Of a DNA stretch of 64,000 nucleotides, positions 17,360 through 26,911 are shown piece by piece (the stretch's first letter is position 1; each line of letters begins with the position of its first letter). A program made the translations under genes and the position numbers. The DNA is from Hoeflea_A sp965228785 (lineage in GTDB: Bacteria; Pseudomonadota; Alphaproteobacteria; Rhizobiales; Rhizobiaceae), in assembly GCA_965228785.1 (NCBI GenBank), contig CBDDIF010000002.1, positions 806,001 to 870,000 of the forward strand, written 5' to 3'. Under the pieces are notes generated by a model. That model ran no database searches. It was not told the origin of the DNA and was given only the letters and a program-made list of their open reading frames with translations.

Positions 17360-19558
17360 TCAACTCTTGGTCTGGTGCGAAACCAGCCCGGCGATCAGTT
17401 TCGGCGCGCTGGAAGCAAGGGCTCCGCCACGGCCTGAGAGGCTGGGATTCGTCATGAAGTAAAGCTGGGCGTTAAACGGTTCTTCCCCTGGTCGCACATC
17501 CATGCGACGGGATGTACCGTCTTCCAATATCTCATAGCTCTGCTGGTTGTCGATAAGGTTGCCCAGCATGATCTGCGATTGCACCTGTTCCTTGACGGTT
17601 GGGTTGGTCAGCGGAACCAGTGTTTCGACCCGTCGGTCCAGGTTTCGGGGCATCATGTCCGCAGAACCGATATAGATGAGCGAGTCCTTGCTCGGCAGCC
17701 CGTTGCCCTGACCAAAGCAGAATATGCGACTGTGCTCGAGAAACCGTCCGATGATCGATTTGACACGGATACGGTCCGACAGGCCCTTGACCTGAGGACG
17801 TAGGCAGCAGATGCCGCGTACCACAAGATCGACCTCGACCCCTGCCTGGCTTGCCCGGTACAACGCGTCGATGGTATCCGGATCGACAAGCGAATTGATT
17901 TTCATCCAGATTGCCGCGGGCCGTCCATTCCGTGCATGGTCAATTTCGGCCTCGATGTGCTCAATCATGCGAGTGCGCATGGTCCCCGGCGACACAGCGA
18001 GTTTCATCTCCTCGGTCGGCTGACCGTATCCAGTTATAAAATTGAAGACGTGTGCCACGTCGTGAGCGATATCCGCATCGCAGGTGAAAAAGGACAGATC
18101 GGTATATATCTTCGCTGTCACCGGATGATAATTACCGGTTCCCAGATGGCAGTAACTCGCCAGTTTTCCGTCTTCTCTCCGGACCACGAGCGACATCTTG
18201 GCGTGTGTTTTCAGCTCGATAAAGCCGAAGACCACCTGGACGCCGGCCCGTTCGAGGTCCCGCGCCCAGCGTATGTTTGCTTCCTCATCGAAGCGTGCCC
18301 GCAACTCAACCAGAGCCGTTACCGATTTACCGCCCTCGGCTGCATCGATAAGCGCTCTGACAATGGGGCTGTCATTGGAGGTGCGGTAAAGAGTCTGCTT
18401 GATCGCAAGGACGTTGGGGTCGCGGGCCGCCTGTCTCAGGAACTGCACCACCACATCGAACGATTCGTACGGGTGGTGAATGACGATGTCCTTTTCGTGA
18501 ATGGCCGAAAAGCAATCACCGCCGTGTTCACGAATCCGTTCAGGAAAGCGGGCGTTGTAGGGTTCGTATTTGAGATCTTCACGCGGCGTATCGACGATCT
18601 CGTCGATGGTCGACAGCGCCAGAAGGCCCGGGAGAACGGCAACCCTATCGTCCGGAACATTGAGTTCACTGGTGACGAACTGGCGCAGTGATTTCGGCAT
18701 CTCGGAATCGAACTCGATGCGGATTACGGACCCGCGGCGACGACGTTTGAGTGCCCGTTCAAACAAACGCACAAGGTCTTCAGCTTCCTCTTCCACTTCA
18801 ATGTCACTGTCGCGAATGATGCGAAACGTACCCGATCCTTTGACGTCATAGCCGGGAAAGAGGGTCTCGATGAACTGCCCGACGACATCTTCCAACGTCA
18901 TGTAGCGAACCCGTCCTTTGGCGTCGGGAAGCCGCACGAAACGATCGAGTGCCACCGGCAGGCGAAGGAGACCTGTCATCGGCTCCTTTTTGGCACGACT
19001 GTGCAGTTGAAGACCGATTGAAAATCCCAGGTTCGGTATGAAGGGAAACGGATGAGCCGGATCGATCGACAACGGGGTCAGAACCGGGAAAATTGCTTCG
19101 TCAAATTCCTGCTTCAGCCAAACGAGATCTTCGTCGCCGAGGTCTCCGGGACGAACAATGTGGATATCCTCTTCAGCGAGGTACTGTTGAAGGACTGCGA
19201 GCGAGGCCTGCTGTTCCAACTGCAGCTTGCGTATCTCATCAAGCGCTTCGTTCAACTGCCGCAGCGGTGTTCGACCGTCAGCCGAACGGTTGGAAATGCC
19301 CTCGCGCACCTGCCCCTCGAGACCGGCAACGCGAACCATGAAGAATTCGTCCAAATTTGCGGCCGAAATCGAGAGAAAACGGATCCGTTCGAGCAGCGGG
19401 TGCGCGCTGTTCTGGGTCTCTTCAAGAACGCGGCGGTTGAACTGCAGCCAGGAAAACTCACGGTTGACGAACCGTTCAGGGCTTTCCAATATCGGCTTCC
19501 CGTCGGACGCCACTGCGCCGCCGTTCGACTCAGGATTCACTGTAATCGTGTCGTCCAT
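17360..19558 (-). CDS. ppk: Polyphosphate kinase 1
   Basis: A 732-residue PPK1 that reversibly transfers the ATP gamma-phosphate to inorganic polyphosphate. The N-terminal domain starts at R-F-V-N-R-E-F-S-W-L-Q-F-N (about 29-41). The phospho-histidine is H452 in E-L-K-T-H-A-K, and the second conserved His is H471 in C-H-L-G-T-G-N-Y. Length is usual for the family. It is followed by ppx at 18 bases and preceded by hdaA with a 62-base gap, an order I recall from other Rhizobiales. Confidence 0.96.
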   Translation of the reverse strand: MDDTITVNPESNGGAVASDGKPILESPERFVNREFSWLQFNRRVLEETQNSAHPLLERIRFLSISAANLDEFFMVRVAGLEGQVREGISNRSADGRTPLRQLNEALDEIRKLQLEQQASLAVLQQYLAEEDIHIVRPGDLGDEDLVWLKQEFDEAIFPVLTPLSIDPAHPFPFIPNLGFSIGLQLHSRAKKEPMTGLLRLPVALDRFVRLPDAKGRVRYMTLEDVVGQFIETLFPGYDVKGSGTFRIIRDSDIEVEEEAEDLVRLFERALKRRRRGSVIRIEFDSEMPKSLRQFVTSELNVPDDRVAVLPGLLALSTIDEIVDTPREDLKYEPYNARFPERIREHGGDCFSAIHEKDIVIHHPYESFDVVVQFLRQAARDPNVLAIKQTLYRTSNDSPIVRALIDAAEGGKSVTALVELRARFDEEANIRWARDLERAGVQVVFGFIELKTHAKMSLVVRREDGKLASYCHLGTGNYHPVTAKIYTDLSFFTCDADIAHDVAHVFNFITGYGQPTEEMKLAVSPGTMRTRMIEHIEAEIDHARNGRPAAIWMKINSLVDPDTIDALYRASQAGVEVDLVVRGICCLRPQVKGLSDRIRVKSIIGRFLEHSRIFCFGQGNGLPSKDSLIYIGSADMMPRNLDRRVETLVPLTNPTVKEQVQSQIMLGNLIDNQQSYEILEDGTSRRMDVRPGEEPFNAQLYFMTNPSLSGRGGALASSAPKLIAGLVSHQTKS

Positions 19559-19620
19559 TTGCCTCTCTTTTCGCCTGCACCTTAGCCGTGTGTCATTTCT
19601 ATGACCATCCGACCAAGAAA

Positions 19621-20343
19621 CTACGACATCCCGGTTTCACCCGGGCGGCCAGTTTCCCATTCCTCAAGCACCTCACCGGCAAGTGAGCGGCCGATCTTGC
19701 AGCGCCTGGCCAGTGCCAGTTCGTCCATTCGATGGACGATCGCCTGCGCGGCATCAAGCGACCGCTCCATGCGATGCACCAGATAGATCACAACCTTCGG
19801 ATCGACTGCCATTTGCCGGTCGGCAAACAGCTTTTCGATCACCTGGGCCAGCAGGGCATCGTCCGGCTCGCCGATCTCAACGGTCGTTGCAGCTCGCAGC
19901 CGTGAGCGCAGATCGGGCAGATTGACCGACCAGGCGGCTGGCCATGCCCGCGTTGTGATCAGCATCTGTGTGCCGTTCTGCAATACCGTATTGATCAGGT
20001 GAAACAATTGAGTTTCATCAAATCCCTGTCGATCGATATCCTCAATCAAAACAGGGCCCTCGGCCGCCCGCTCCAGCGCTGGCCCGTCATTGGCTGACAC
20101 CTGCAAGTCCACGGCACCGCAGCGGTCGATCCAAATTCTCGCCAGATGGGTTTTTCCGGAGCCCGTGGGGCCGGCAAGAATGACCACCGGCGACGGCCAA
20201 TCCGGCCAGCTGTCGATCAGTCTGATCGCCGCGTGAAGCGGTTCCGAGACAACCAGGTCGGCGCGATCGCTGCTGATCGGATGCCTGAATTCGAGCGGCA
20301 GTTGCTGGGCGGTCGGTTTCGGTGTTTTGCCGTCTTTATTCAT
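19621..20343 (-). CDS. hdaA: DnaA-related regulatory inactivator HdaA
   Basis: A 240-residue AAA+ protein equal to DnaA domain III without the DNA-binding domain. The N-terminus has the sliding-clamp binding motif Q-L-P-L-E-F (14-19), and Walker A is G-P-T-G-S-G-K-T-H-L-A-R near residue 58. In Caulobacter, HdaA loaded on the beta clamp stimulates hydrolysis of DnaA-ATP and limits re-initiation. The gene overlaps the end of the AI-2E-family transporter by eight bases (20336-20343), so translation is probably coupled. Confidence 0.9.
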   Translation of the reverse strand: MNKDGKTPKPTAQQLPLEFRHPISSDRADLVVSEPLHAAIRLIDSWPDWPSPVVILAGPTGSGKTHLARIWIDRCGAVDLQVSANDGPALERAAEGPVLIEDIDRQGFDETQLFHLINTVLQNGTQMLITTRAWPAAWSVNLPDLRSRLRAATTVEIGEPDDALLAQVIEKLFADRQMAVDPKVVIYLVHRMERSLDAAQAIVHRMDELALARRCKIGRSLAGEVLEEWETGRPGETGMS

Positions 20344-21460
20344 TCGTCTTCTCGTCGCCCTCGGTCAGCCGATTGTCGGGGTCCCCGTCATCGTAGAGGT
20401 CGCTGTCGAGGTAGCGACGCAAGGCGAACCTGACGAGTACGGCCACTGCCGCAGACGCCGGCACGGCCACCAGAAGTCCGACAAACCCCAAAAGTGAGCC
20501 AAAGGCAAAGAGCGCAAACATCAACCACACCGGATGAAGGTTGACGCTTCTCCCAACCAGTCTCGGCTGGAGGATATTGCCCTCCAGGAACTGGCCCGAG
20601 AGGAAGACGGCCAGAACGATCCCAATGGACACATAGTCGGGCCAGAACTGAACGAGTGCGACCCCAATGGCCAGGACCAGCCCAACAAGCGAGCCGGCAT
20701 AGGGAATAAAACTGATCAACCCCGAGAAAAGGCCGATCAGCAGACCGAAATTCAAACCAGAAAGCGTCAACCCGGCGGCGTAGTAGATCCCCAATATAAG
20801 GCAAACGCTTCCCTGGCCACGCACGAACCCGGCGATCGCCTTGTTCATGTCAGCCGAGATTTCACGAACGGCCCCCAGGTGATTGCGGGGTATCCAGCCG
20901 TCGACCGTTTCGACCATACGATCCCAATCCAGCAGAAGATAGAACGCCACGACGGGCGTTACCACGAACAGCGATGCCAGATCTGCCAATGCCTTTCCCG
21001 AGTTCCAGACCTGGAGCAGAACCGTACCGACCAGACCCGCGCCCTCCGACAGGAGACTACCCAGGGACTCCTTCAGATTGGTCGTATCCAGACCGATCCA
21101 GTTTTTCAGCCAGGACCGATCGGATGAAGCCAGCAAACTCTGTAGCTGCGAAACATAGTCCGGCAGTTTCTGGATGAACTCGCTCGCCTGCGTGACCAAG
21201 GTCGGCACAATGATGATCAATGCTATGACGAAGAGCAGCAGGAATGCGATCAGAATCAGGATGGTCGCCATCAGGCGGGAAACACCCCAACGTTCCAGCC
21301 GGTCTGCTACCGGATCGAGGAAGTAGGCCAGTGCCATTCCAGCAACAAAGGGCAGCAGAATGCCGCGAAACACGTAGAGAAACAGACCCAGTGCCAGCAG
21401 CGTCGCAAGCCAGAAAAAGGCTTGGCGTCTCAGGGAGGCCCTGTTGATCGTGGTTGACAT
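20336..21460 (-). CDS. AI-2E-family (PerM-like) membrane transporter
   Basis: A 374-residue inner-membrane protein with about seven to eight hydrophobic segments: a pair near 13-52, one near 62-90, then after a soluble stretch (about 95-150) a cluster from 155 to 340. Conserved features are L-P-F-V-A-G-M-A-L-A-Y-F-L-D-P near the start and G-L-I-S-F-I-P-Y-A-G-S-L-V-G around 250. Family members export AI-2-like compounds or work as Na/H antiporters; the substrate here is unknown. The ATG at 21460 has GGAGAC about seven bases upstream. It overlaps hdaA. Confidence 0.88.
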   Translation of the reverse strand: MSTTINRASLRRQAFFWLATLLALGLFLYVFRGILLPFVAGMALAYFLDPVADRLERWGVSRLMATILILIAFLLLFVIALIIIVPTLVTQASEFIQKLPDYVSQLQSLLASSDRSWLKNWIGLDTTNLKESLGSLLSEGAGLVGTVLLQVWNSGKALADLASLFVVTPVVAFYLLLDWDRMVETVDGWIPRNHLGAVREISADMNKAIAGFVRGQGSVCLILGIYYAAGLTLSGLNFGLLIGLFSGLISFIPYAGSLVGLVLAIGVALVQFWPDYVSIGIVLAVFLSGQFLEGNILQPRLVGRSVNLHPVWLMFALFAFGSLLGFVGLLVAVPASAAVAVLVRFALRRYLDSDLYDDGDPDNRLTEGDEKTNE

Positions 21461-21498
21461 CGGGCTAGGTCTCCGTTGCGGCGCTCGATCGCTTCAAT

Positions 21499-22029
21499 CT
21501 ATTCGGCCATGTGGTCGATCCAGACCTTGAAATAGGCTGCCGCGGAAAGGATGGTCAAGGCTGCAACAACATAGATCAGGATCGTGGTCAATTCACCGAG
21601 CCTGATGCCAAGCGCGAGTTCCGCAAGAACCAGCGAAAGAAGCGCGATCTGGATCGCCGTATTGGCTTTTGAAACCAGGATCGGATTCATGTCGACGGGC
21701 TGTGCCATCAGGCTCGATACAAGGACAGCCATGACGATCAGCACGTCGCGCGAAACCACCAAGACAGCCAGCCATTGCGGCAGATATCCAAGGATTGCCA
21801 ACATGATGAAAACGGTCACCAGCAGGAGTTTGTCGGCGACAGGATCAAGATAGGCGCCCAATTCCGACTGCTGATCGAAGTGGCGTGCGATGAAGCCATC
21901 GACGCCATCGGAAAGCCCGGCGATAACAAAAATCACAAACGCGGGCAGCATCTCACCCACCAACAGCGCATAGACGACCGCCGGAACCATCAGAAAGCGC
22001 AACAGGGTGATGAAATTCGGAATGGTCAT
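21499..22029 (-). CDS. CDP-alcohol phosphatidyltransferase
   Basis: A 176-residue membrane enzyme that transfers a phosphatidyl group from CDP-diacylglycerol to an alcohol. The signature is present as D-G-V-D-G-F-I-A-R followed by G-A-Y-L-D-P-V-A-D-K (about 42-68), with four to five other hydrophobic helices. It is shorter than, and distinct from, the second family member at 30787-31368, which is the better candidate for glycerol-3-phosphate transfer; the acceptor here is uncertain. ATG 22029 is preferred over the TTG two codons earlier. It is divergent from purM across about 245 bases. Confidence 0.85.
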   Translation of the reverse strand: MTIPNFITLLRFLMVPAVVYALLVGEMLPAFVIFVIAGLSDGVDGFIARHFDQQSELGAYLDPVADKLLLVTVFIMLAILGYLPQWLAVLVVSRDVLIVMAVLVSSLMAQPVDMNPILVSKANTAIQIALLSLVLAELALGIRLGELTTILIYVVAALTILSAAAYFKVWIDHMAE

Positions 22030-22274
22030 AGTCAAAAGGTTTCAGGCGAAAGTCCCATCGACGGGGGCAAGCCGTGGCATCCGTTTTCGAAATGGGTGTT
22101 TCACGAAGTTGGTGCTTCAGTCGGCCAGGCGCAACCGCTCGTTTTTTGCAGGCCCAGGCACACACGTCAATAAATTCGGGCAGGATGAGCCGGAAGCCTT
22201 GCGCGCAGGTGGCCGACATGCGATTTGCCGAAGGCCTGCCGGACGGGAGTGTCGGCTTGATCCAAGAGGGCGTG

Positions 22275-23345
22275 ATGAGTGATCAAAAAAACGGCTTGAG
22301 CTATCGTGACGCCGGGGTCGACATCGACTCAGGCAACAGTCTGGTGGAACGCATCAAGCCGCATATCCAGGCCACACGCCGATCCGGCGCTGATGGAAAT
22401 ATCGGCGGCTTCGGCGGGCTGTTCGACCTGAAAGCCGCCGGCTTTAAAGATCCGGTGCTCGTCGCGGCAAATGATGGGGTCGGCACCAAGCTGAAAATTG
22501 CCATCGAAACAGAAATACACAACACCGTCGGCATCGATCTTGTTGCGATGTGTGTGAATGACTTGGTCGTTCAGGGGGCCGAGCCGCTGTTTTTCCTCGA
22601 CTATTTTGCGACCGGCAAACTCGACCCGGAACAGGGTGAACAAATTGTCGCCGGCATCGCGGACGGCTGTATCCAGGCCGGCTGTGCACTGATTGGCGGG
22701 GAAACAGCCGAAATGCCCGGCATGTACGCAGGCGGAGACTACGATCTTGCAGGTTTTGCGGTCGGTGCCGCCGAACGATCCAGGCTCTTGCCTAGAGAGG
22801 ATATACAAGCGGGCGACAAGCTGATCGGCCTGGCCAGCTCAGGTCTTCATTCCAACGGGTTTTCGCTGGTCCGGCGGGTTGTTGAGATTGCAGGCTTGAA
22901 GTTCGCTTCCCCGGCGCCTTTTGCGCCCGACCGGAGCCTCGCAGAAGTGCTGCTGACGCCGACGCGCATTTACGTCAAACCACTTCTTCAGGCAATTCGA
23001 CAGAACGACGCCATCAAGGCATTGGCACATATCACGGGAGGCGGATTTCCGGAGAACATTCCACGCGTTCTGCCGGATTGCCTGTCCGCACGGGTCGACC
23101 TCAGCGCAATTGATGTTCCGCCGGTCTTTTCCTGGCTGAGCGCCACAGGCGGCATCGCCGAAGCCGAGATGTTACGAACATTCAATTGCGGCGTCGGAAT
23201 GATCGCTGTTGTTTCGGCAGAGGACTTGGACGCGGCGGTTACGGCACTGAACGATGCCGGTGAAAACGTTGTCGCGCTGGGTGAGCTTGTGGAGCGGATA
23301 GAGGGTGTTACCGCCGTCACCTATGACGGATCACTGTCTCTATGA
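22275..23345 (+). CDS. purM: Phosphoribosylformylglycinamidine cyclo-ligase (AIR synthetase)
   Basis: A 356-residue ATP-dependent enzyme closing FGAM to AIR in purine synthesis. Family marks include Y-R-D-A-G-V-D-I-D at the N-terminus, D-G-V-G-T-K in the ATP site, and G-G-E-T-A-E-M-P-G-M-Y in the middle. The frame is open far upstream, but the ATG at 22275 begins the conserved protein and has GAGGG five bases upstream. Its stop overlaps the purN start in an ATGA (23342-23345), so the two are coupled. Confidence 0.97.
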   Translation: MSDQKNGLSYRDAGVDIDSGNSLVERIKPHIQATRRSGADGNIGGFGGLFDLKAAGFKDPVLVAANDGVGTKLKIAIETEIHNTVGIDLVAMCVNDLVVQGAEPLFFLDYFATGKLDPEQGEQIVAGIADGCIQAGCALIGGETAEMPGMYAGGDYDLAGFAVGAAERSRLLPREDIQAGDKLIGLASSGLHSNGFSLVRRVVEIAGLKFASPAPFAPDRSLAEVLLTPTRIYVKPLLQAIRQNDAIKALAHITGGGFPENIPRVLPDCLSARVDLSAIDVPPVFSWLSATGGIAEAEMLRTFNCGVGMIAVVSAEDLDAAVTALNDAGENVVALGELVERIEGVTAVTYDGSLSL

Positions 23346-24031
23346 GCAGCGGAACCAGAACAATCGGCAGGCGCAAGCGCGTCGCGGTGATGATCTCCGG
23401 TCGCGGATCCAACCTCTCGGCACTGATATCTGCCAGCATGGCGACGGACTATCCCTGCCAGATCGCCGCCGTGATATCGGACAATCCACAGGCAGCCGGC
23501 CTCGAGCTCGCCGAAACCTATGACATCGAAACCCATGCCTTCGCCCGGGCCGATTATTCTGACCGGACAGTACATGAAGAGGTGATCCTGGCCGAACTGG
23601 ATCGAATCGAGCCCGATTTCATCTGTCTGGCTGGTTACATGCGTCTGTTGTCGGCGGATTTCGTCAATCAGTGGCGGGGATTGATACTCAATATTCATCC
23701 GTCGTTATTGCCCAGTTTTCCGGGTCTGGATACGCACCAACGCGTCTTGGCCCACCAGGTACGCATCCATGGCTGCAGTGTGCACTTCGTGACCGAAGGC
23801 ATGGATGAAGGTCCACTGATCGCCCAGGCAGCGGTTCGCGTCCTGCCGGACGACACGGAAACTGTGCTGGCTGAACGGGTGCTGTCGGCTGAACACCAAC
23901 TATATCCGGCGGCATTAAAGCTTGTCGCTGAGGGAAAAGTCCGAATGACCGATGCCGGCGTGGCGGTGTTCAACGGACTTCATATCGAGGATGATGAGAC
24001 GATCGTTCAATCGCCCCCGGCGTCTTACTGA
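23342..24031 (+). CDS. purN: Phosphoribosylglycinamide formyltransferase
   Basis: A 229-residue enzyme that formylates GAR with 10-formyl-THF. Conserved blocks are V-M-I-S-G-R-G-S-N-L (about 16-25), the catalytic N-I-H-P-S-L-L-P-S-F-P-G, and the late H-F-V-T-E-G-M-D-E-G-P with its catalytic Asp. The first ten residues (rich in Arg, Thr, Ser) extend beyond E. coli PurN. It overlaps purM by four bases and also overlaps, 3' end to 3' end, the molybdopterin oxidoreductase gene by seven bases. Confidence 0.96.
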   Translation: MSSGTRTIGRRKRVAVMISGRGSNLSALISASMATDYPCQIAAVISDNPQAAGLELAETYDIETHAFARADYSDRTVHEEVILAELDRIEPDFICLAGYMRLLSADFVNQWRGLILNIHPSLLPSFPGLDTHQRVLAHQVRIHGCSVHFVTEGMDEGPLIAQAAVRVLPDDTETVLAERVLSAEHQLYPAALKLVAEGKVRMTDAGVAVFNGLHIEDDETIVQSPPASY

Positions 24032-26133
24032 TCCCTCTTGAGCCATACGTGAGTGTCGTGAAATGCAGCACCGCCAAACGGTGCGATGCTGTCCGCTCCG
24101 GTGAGCACATTGATACCCTCGCCGTCGATGAAGCTTCGATTCGGCCAGATGCCTTCCGAAACAAGGACACCGCGTGGCAGATCGCCGCCAACGCGTGCAT
24201 GTAGCCGGACCTCACCTCGCTGGTTGCCAATTGTTACTATTTCGCCGTCCTTGACACCTGCGGCGGCCGCATCCACGCTGTGCATCATGACCTCAGGGCG
24301 CCCTTCCCTACGAACCGAAGACTGCGTCTCGGTGAATGTTGAATTCAGAAAGGAACGGGCCGGTGACGTGGCAAGCCGGAAGGGATGATGTTCGTCGGCG
24401 GCTTCGATCAGTTCGACGTGATCCGGGAAGACCGGCAGTTGCTCGTGCGGTCCCTGTGGTCCCAGGGACTTTGGCGGACGATTGGGTGCAAGTGATCCGG
24501 TCCAGTCCGGACGAAACCGGAATTTGCCATCCGGCCAGCCAAATCCACGAACGAAATGCGACTTTTCGAAATCGGGCTGACAGTCGATCCACTTGTTTTG
24601 CTGCAACGCGGCCAAAGTGCCGTGCCCACTGGCCTGCAGCATATTGTCGATCAATTCATTGGCGCTCAGTCCGAACCCGGGCTGATCTGCTACTCCAAGC
24701 CGCTTCGCCAATTCCTCGACAACGTAGTGATTGGATTTCGGCCCTTCCGGCGGCTCGATCAGTTTCGGACCAAGCATGATGTGCTGATGGCCGCCGCCGC
24801 GATAGATATCGTCATGCTCGACGAACGTCGTCGCGGGTAAGATGATGTCGGCCAGGTCGGCGGTTTCCGTCATGAATTGTTCGTGCACGACAGAAAACAG
24901 GTCGCCTCGGTCGAAGCCTTTTCTAACCCTTCGCTGTTCCGGCGCGATGTTCACCGGGTTCGTGTTCTGGATGAGAAGTGCGGTGACTGGCGGACCGCCA
25001 TGCAGGGCTTCGGCATCCCCGGTCAGGATCCGACCGATTTTCGACTGATCGAGGTAACGGACTCCGGGGTCGATGCTGGCGGTGCCCATGATTTCGGATT
25101 TATCGAGGTCGAAGATGTCATTGTTGGAGTGGAAGCCACCGCCCCCTTCATACTGCCAGGCCCCGGTCACCGTAGGAATACTTAGCGCCGCGTGCATATT
25201 GACGGTGCCGTTGCGCTGGCGTGTGAACCCGTAGCCGAGCCGGAAATAGCTGCGTTTCGTCGTGCCGACGAGATGCGCGAACTTTTCGATCTGGCGTGGT
25301 GACAGGCCGGTAATCTCGGAAGCCCATTCCGGCGTCCGGTCGCGCAGATGTTTCTCGAATCCGTCCGGGTCGTCGCTGAAACGCCGCAGATAGTGGCGAT
25401 CCGCGAGATTATCGCGAAACAGCACATGCATGACAGCGCAAGCCAAGGCTCCATCTGTGCCAGGACGCAAGATGAGCTTCACGTCGGCCTGTCGGGCGGT
25501 TGGCGTGTCATAGACATCGATCACGACAATTTTGGCACCGCGTTGCTTGCGCGCCTGGGTGGCGTGGGTCATCACATTGACCTGAGTCGATACCGGATTG
25601 GTGCCCCAGATCACTACGCAATCGGATTTGGCCATCTCCCGGGGATCGGGTCCGCTCAGGCTGCCGGTCCCAACAAAAAATCCGGTCCAAGCGGCGTTGG
25701 TACAAATACTGTCGAACTGGCCCGAGTACTTCTTTGCGTGGCGCAGGCGATGAATCGAGTCGCGCTGCACCAATCCCATCGTTCCGGCATACTGATAGGG
25801 CCAAACCGACTCCGAACCCCAACGCTGTTCCGCTTTGAGAAAGCCCTCCGCGACCTCATCGAGCGCATCTTCCCAATCGATTTCCTGCCAACTGCTCTGG
25901 CCTTTCGGACCAGTTCGACGCATCGGTTTTAGAAGACGATCCGGATGATGCGTGCGTTCCGCATACCGCGCGACCTTCGCGCAGATGACACCGGCGGTGT
26001 AGCCGTTATCCGCAGACCCCCGCACTTTTCCAATAGTCCTGTCATCGACCAGTTCGATCTCGAGTGCGCATGTCGATGGACAGTCATGCGGACAGGTCGA
26101 AAAACCGGTGCGGGTGGGTGCTGGTTGATCCAT
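24025..26133 (-). CDS. Molybdopterin oxidoreductase (bis-MGD, DMSO reductase family)
   Basis: A 702-residue molybdoenzyme catalytic subunit. The N-terminus binds a 4Fe-4S cluster with C14-x3-C18-x3-C22 and C51 (C-P-H-D-C-P-S-T-C). The molybdopterin domains follow (W-G-T-N-P-V-S-T-Q near 175) and the dinucleotide-binding domain is at the C-terminus (from about 590, N-Q-R-G-E-V-R-L-H-A-R-V). There is no Tat signal, so it is probably cytoplasmic. No electron-transfer or small subunit is adjacent, which fits the stand-alone COG0243-type enzymes whose substrate is unknown. The moaD and moaE genes for its cofactor are about 5 kb away. Confidence 0.88.
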   Translation of the reverse strand: MDQPAPTRTGFSTCPHDCPSTCALEIELVDDRTIGKVRGSADNGYTAGVICAKVARYAERTHHPDRLLKPMRRTGPKGQSSWQEIDWEDALDEVAEGFLKAEQRWGSESVWPYQYAGTMGLVQRDSIHRLRHAKKYSGQFDSICTNAAWTGFFVGTGSLSGPDPREMAKSDCVVIWGTNPVSTQVNVMTHATQARKQRGAKIVVIDVYDTPTARQADVKLILRPGTDGALACAVMHVLFRDNLADRHYLRRFSDDPDGFEKHLRDRTPEWASEITGLSPRQIEKFAHLVGTTKRSYFRLGYGFTRQRNGTVNMHAALSIPTVTGAWQYEGGGGFHSNNDIFDLDKSEIMGTASIDPGVRYLDQSKIGRILTGDAEALHGGPPVTALLIQNTNPVNIAPEQRRVRKGFDRGDLFSVVHEQFMTETADLADIILPATTFVEHDDIYRGGGHQHIMLGPKLIEPPEGPKSNHYVVEELAKRLGVADQPGFGLSANELIDNMLQASGHGTLAALQQNKWIDCQPDFEKSHFVRGFGWPDGKFRFRPDWTGSLAPNRPPKSLGPQGPHEQLPVFPDHVELIEAADEHHPFRLATSPARSFLNSTFTETQSSVRREGRPEVMMHSVDAAAAGVKDGEIVTIGNQRGEVRLHARVGGDLPRGVLVSEGIWPNRSFIDGEGINVLTGADSIAPFGGAAFHDTHVWLKRDQ

Positions 26134-26352
26134 GGATGCCTCGATCAGGGTGCATGCTGCGATGGATATAGAGCAAATATCCGGCCCGAGCGAGTTCAGA
26201 CCGAACCAACGGTCGCATCAGGCTCGACAAATATCTGCGCAAACCGACCTTCTGAGGCGGTGGACCTTGACCTCGTCCGCTCATCCTTCGATAACGAATT
26301 GCTAGTATTCTGTCCTCAGGTCCCCATCGCGCAATCTGGAGCCCGTACACCT

Positions 26353-26790
26353 ATGTCATGTCGAAAAACGGTTAGCACCCTCCTTGCCCTCTGCGGCATC
26401 CTGGCCACCGGACTGACAATCAGTGCATCTCCAGCCAACGCCTTTGGAATTCGCAACGATGCGGCCTGCGATAACCCGGCGGTGCTACGCGCGATCACCA
26501 AACGATTTGCGATCAATGATCGAAACGTCATCAAGCGTGGTCTGGCAATCGACGACTATTACGATGTCCATCTGGAACGGTTCGTTGCCGCCGGTGAGCT
26601 CGAAGGGACGAAGATCGATCGCCGGTTCTGCCGCGGCAAGGTTGCGATGAATGACGGGCGGTCGCGCACGATCTGGTACATGATTGAGCTTGGGCAGGGT
26701 TTTGCCGGCATGGGTGCCAATGTCGAATATTGCATCTCAGGCCTGGACCCGTGGCATATCTACGGCGCCTATTGTCGCTCGGTCCGCTGA
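26353..26790 (+). CDS. Small secreted protein of unknown function
   Basis: A 145-residue protein with a Sec signal peptide (hydrophobic segment about 8-25, cleavage after S-P-A-N-A). The mature part has six cysteines: C39, C93, C127 and C141 are well placed for two disulfides, and the others lie in the signal region. It ends in a D-P-W-H-I-Y-G-A-Y-C-R pattern. I recall similar short periplasmic proteins as conserved hypotheticals in Rhizobiales, without a function. The start ATG 26353 is the first one before the signal sequence. It is divergent from the molybdoenzyme gene. Confidence 0.75.
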   Translation: MSCRKTVSTLLALCGILATGLTISASPANAFGIRNDAACDNPAVLRAITKRFAINDRNVIKRGLAIDDYYDVHLERFVAAGELEGTKIDRRFCRGKVAMNDGRSRTIWYMIELGQGFAGMGANVEYCISGLDPWHIYGAYCRSVR

Positions 26791-26911
26791 TTATCCATCC
26801 GCATTATCCAGTACAAGGATTGGACGCACTTCCTGTCCACGGCGTTTTGCGCGCTCAGGCCGACTGGAACGCAACTGTGCAGTCCGGCCCTTTATCCCGT
26901 GGAGGAAAACA

